From Chara braunii (taxonomy: Eukaryota; Streptophyta; Charophyceae; Charales; Characeae): a stretch of DNA of 55,763 bases. Location of the stretch: assembly GCA_003427395.1 (NCBI GenBank), contig BFEA01000004.1, positions 4,203,406 through 4,259,168 of the forward strand, written 5' to 3'. The notes under the pieces are model-generated. The model saw only the letters and a list, made by a program, of their open reading frames with translations. It did not search any database and was not told the DNA's origin. Position numbers and translations under genes: made by a program. This document shows positions 53,756 through 55,763 of this stretch, piece after piece. Positions within the stretch are counted from its first letter, which is position 1. Each line of letters starts with the position of its first letter.

Positions 53756-54611
53756 GCAATCAGACTCGTTCTCATTCACACTTTTCATGCATGTAAACAG
53801 TAGCGCAGCAAACTGGCCACATGCGCCCACTCAAAACTCAGAGATATAGCATCCAGATGCGAGTTCACTTTCAACTGGCTATGGCGACTCAGCGCCCAAA
53901 CAACTCACTGTTCACATACACCGGATCCCCCTGGATATCCCACACGCGTCACTCTGAACACTCACACATACACACACACACTTCACACTAAACTACAGCT
54001 ATGGCAGATATGGCTGCCTCTCCCCTATCGCTATGCTACGCTCCTTCTCTCTCGCCCTCTTCAGCTCCGGGCTCTCTGCAGACCTCCTTGCACAAGTCGC
54101 TGTGGCAGCGCTTCCGCATGGCTCAAGCAGGAATGAATGAAAGGCTGGATACTGCCTCTTGATTTGTACTTCTGAAACTCGGTGGTCTGCCCTTTTCCAT
54201 CGGCCCATGGTGCTCACAGTCCCTCGTGGTACTTGCTGGACCGGACTGGGACTGACTGGACCTTACCACTGACTGACTGTGGACTTACTGCTAACCTACC
54301 GAGTCGTACTGCAATCGCTCTGCGGTTTAGTCCACCACTTGACTCACCACTTGCCCACTTGCCCACTTGCTGACCTTCTAGAAGGACTACAGCTAGGCTT
54401 CTGGAACTCGCTAAGACTCCTACTCTATAGATCTACAGATCGAAACCCTGCTACCTATGGACCTATGACAGGCCTACCAACTGTTTACGAATACACAGGT
54501 CACAGGTTCAACTCTTGGGTTCCACACAGGTACTGTACATGGGTAGGGCAAGGTCTAGGGATCGAGCCCTGGGATCTGCATCTGCTACTGTTGAAGGTGA
54601 AAACCGTTTCA
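53756..54611. other. unassigned sequence
   Basis: It contains a CA-rich run (53960-53985) and GACTG-rich short repeats (54240-54290). No gene was recognised. A B-box-like AGGTTCAACTC near 54502 lacks a clear A-box. Confidence 0.35.
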
Positions 54612-54730
54612 CCGCAGCAGAAACATGTTTTATTTTAAATGGGTCACCGATGACCCACTATCATTTACTTGAGTTTGTAGTAAGCCCTGGTGCATGATCA
54701 GCACCTAGCTGTCTTCGTTATGTATTATGC
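54612..54730 (+). repeat. segment X (true location)
   Basis: This 119-bp stretch recurs at 55308-55426 with one visible difference (TTACTT versus TTACCT). The second copy runs straight into a mate-pair adapter. Confidence 0.85.
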
Positions 54731-54783
54731 TTGATTCTGATTCTTTCACGATGGAAAACTCAAATTTGAGAAAATACCATCTT

Positions 54784-55307
54784 CTGCATAGCATCATGTT
54801 TCTCTTTTTTTTCTTTTTTCTTTTCAGGAACGTTGTCGGGGACTTTCCCTGGACCTTGCCTGGCTACCTTCATCCCGCGAATAGAACGTACGGTCATCTC
54901 TGCTGCATCTGGACTCAGAGGTGAGCCAAATACGGCTATAATGACCGTACGTTCTTTTGGGGGAAGACGCTAGGCCACCCAGGCAGCCCAAGGTGCCCAG
55001 TTGGCCTGGCTGATAGCTGCAGATGCGAAAGCAATTTCAACTGCCTGAACCCTGAAAGATGACTGAACCATTTCCAAATTATGTCAAGCCCATGTATGAG
55101 TGCGTGCAAGGCCTGTCTGATAGGCCCAGATGCAAAAGCAATTTCAACTGCCTGAACCTTTAAAGATGACGGAAACCATGATCCAAATCATGTCAAGCAC
55201 ATGTATGAGTGCGTGCAACGTTAATACATACGAATTGCAAAAAACCATCAAGAGAATGAATTTTAGCCTCCATAGGAACATACAGAACATGAACAGCCAC
55301 AAGTAGG
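54784..55307 (+). repeat. duplicated block Y, right copy
   Basis: It is closely similar to 53331-53755 but interrupted by the 54867-54968 insertion. Its right end joins segment X at a CCGCAGCAG word. Confidence 0.8.
54867..54968. mobile_element. MITE-like insertion with inverted repeats
   Basis: This ~102-bp segment is absent from the otherwise matching site in block Y left. It has arms GAACGTACGGTCAT and ATGACCGTACGTTC (14 bp, perfect), with CTTC-CCC / GGGGGAAG nearer the ends. It is flanked by GCTA on both sides (54863-54866 and 54969-54972), a likely target duplication of 2-4 bp including TA. It carries no ORF. Confidence 0.75.
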
Positions 55308-55426
55308 CCGCAGCAGAAACATGTTTTATTTTAAATGGGTCACCGATGACCCACTATCATTTACCTGAGTTTGTAGTAAGCCCTGGTGCATGATCAGCAC
55401 CTAGCTGTCTTCGTTATGTATTATGC
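55308..55426 (+). other. artefactual copy of segment X
   Basis: It is a near-perfect copy of 54612-54730, ending exactly where the adapter begins. It is explained by the mate-pair junction and not by a genomic duplication. Confidence 0.8.
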
Positions 55427-55464
55427 CTGTCTCTTATACACATCTAGATGTGTATAAGAGTCAG
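55427..55464. other. Nextera mate-pair junction adapter (sequencing artefact)
   Basis: CTGTCTCTTATACACATCT (55427-55445) is followed by AGATGTGTATAAGAGTCAG (55446-55464). These are the two Tn5 mosaic ends in junction-adapter arrangement, with one base changed in the second. This is not genomic DNA. Confidence 0.97.
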
Positions 55465-55468
55465 GGTC

Positions 55469-55763
55469 AGGAATGTATGGAGACGGGTGTATGCAGACCT
55501 AATCCTTGGACGTTGGTATTTTGGAATGAATGACTTTGGCAACACGTCTCATCAAGTCAAAACTGAGACAGTCCGACTACCTTGTTGGCTGCATCGATGT
55601 TATTGTCGGTAACCAGCTTCTTGTTGACAATGTATGACTGTTTTGTGGAGTCCGACCTGGGGTGGTCGGATTTTCTTTTGATCTTGTGTTATTGGATATA
55701 TCTTTGTCGAGTATGGTGGACTTTTAATTGAGTGTGATTATTATTGCTTTCGTTCGAGTTGTG
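55469..55763 (+). other. artefactual copy of 44084-44378
   Basis: It is collinear with 44084-44378 at a constant offset of 11385 and without visible differences. It follows the adapter directly and so should be trimmed from the contig end. Confidence 0.93.

Overview
The window looks like nuclear DNA from a streptophyte plant or charophyte-type green alga with a repeat-dominated genome. The evidence is U6 snRNA pseudogenes of plant type, several Ty3/gypsy retrotransposons primed by initiator tRNA-Met (PBS TGGTATCGGAGC), SINE-like tRNA-derived sequences, many microsatellites and minisatellites, and N gaps. I cannot name the species. I see no intact host protein gene. Nearly every recognisable coding sequence belongs to decayed LTR retrotransposons on the minus strand.

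Layout. 0-4.5 kb: microsatellite, SINE-like copies and a plus-oriented solo LTR (family A, 1312-2594). 4.5-11.1 kb: element Gy-A (minus), with 3' LTR, degraded integrase, RT and gag, PBS and a truncated 5' LTR. 11.1-19.2 kb: minisatellites, SINE-like copies, a U6 pseudogene, AT-rich DNA and a partial family-B LTR. 19.2-20.6 and 29.5-31.3 kb: an ORF-poor, hairpin-dense unit split by the complete but inactivated element Gy-B (20613-29459). 31.3-35.8 kb: unassigned DNA with a ~180-bp tandem array. 35.8-40.5 kb: a composite locus in which a truncated Gy-B relative (Gy-C) lies between two direct repeats, followed by a U6 fragment and a tRNA-like sequence. 41-44 kb: dispersed repeats and a ~48-bp minisatellite. 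44.5-46.8 kb: a gag-protease fragment (Gy-D). 47-52.5 kb: simple repeats, a second family-B solo LTR and a fold-back element. 52.5-55.3 kb: one possible host exon and a duplicated block, one copy of which carries a ~100-bp MITE-like insertion. 55.43 kb to the end: a Nextera mate-pair junction adapter and a duplicated 44.1-44.4 kb segment, which is an assembly artefact.

The most interesting signal is at 30607-31329. Seven copies of a nearly constant ~20-nt loop are each enclosed by a different, self-complementary stem. The stems change sequence between copies but keep pairing, as expected for a conserved RNA or single-stranded DNA fold. Flanking DNA (19225-20285, 29460-29890, 30701-30718) carries further perfect hairpins and a ~124-bp tandem repeat whose hairpins also vary between units. 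I do not recognise this unit.
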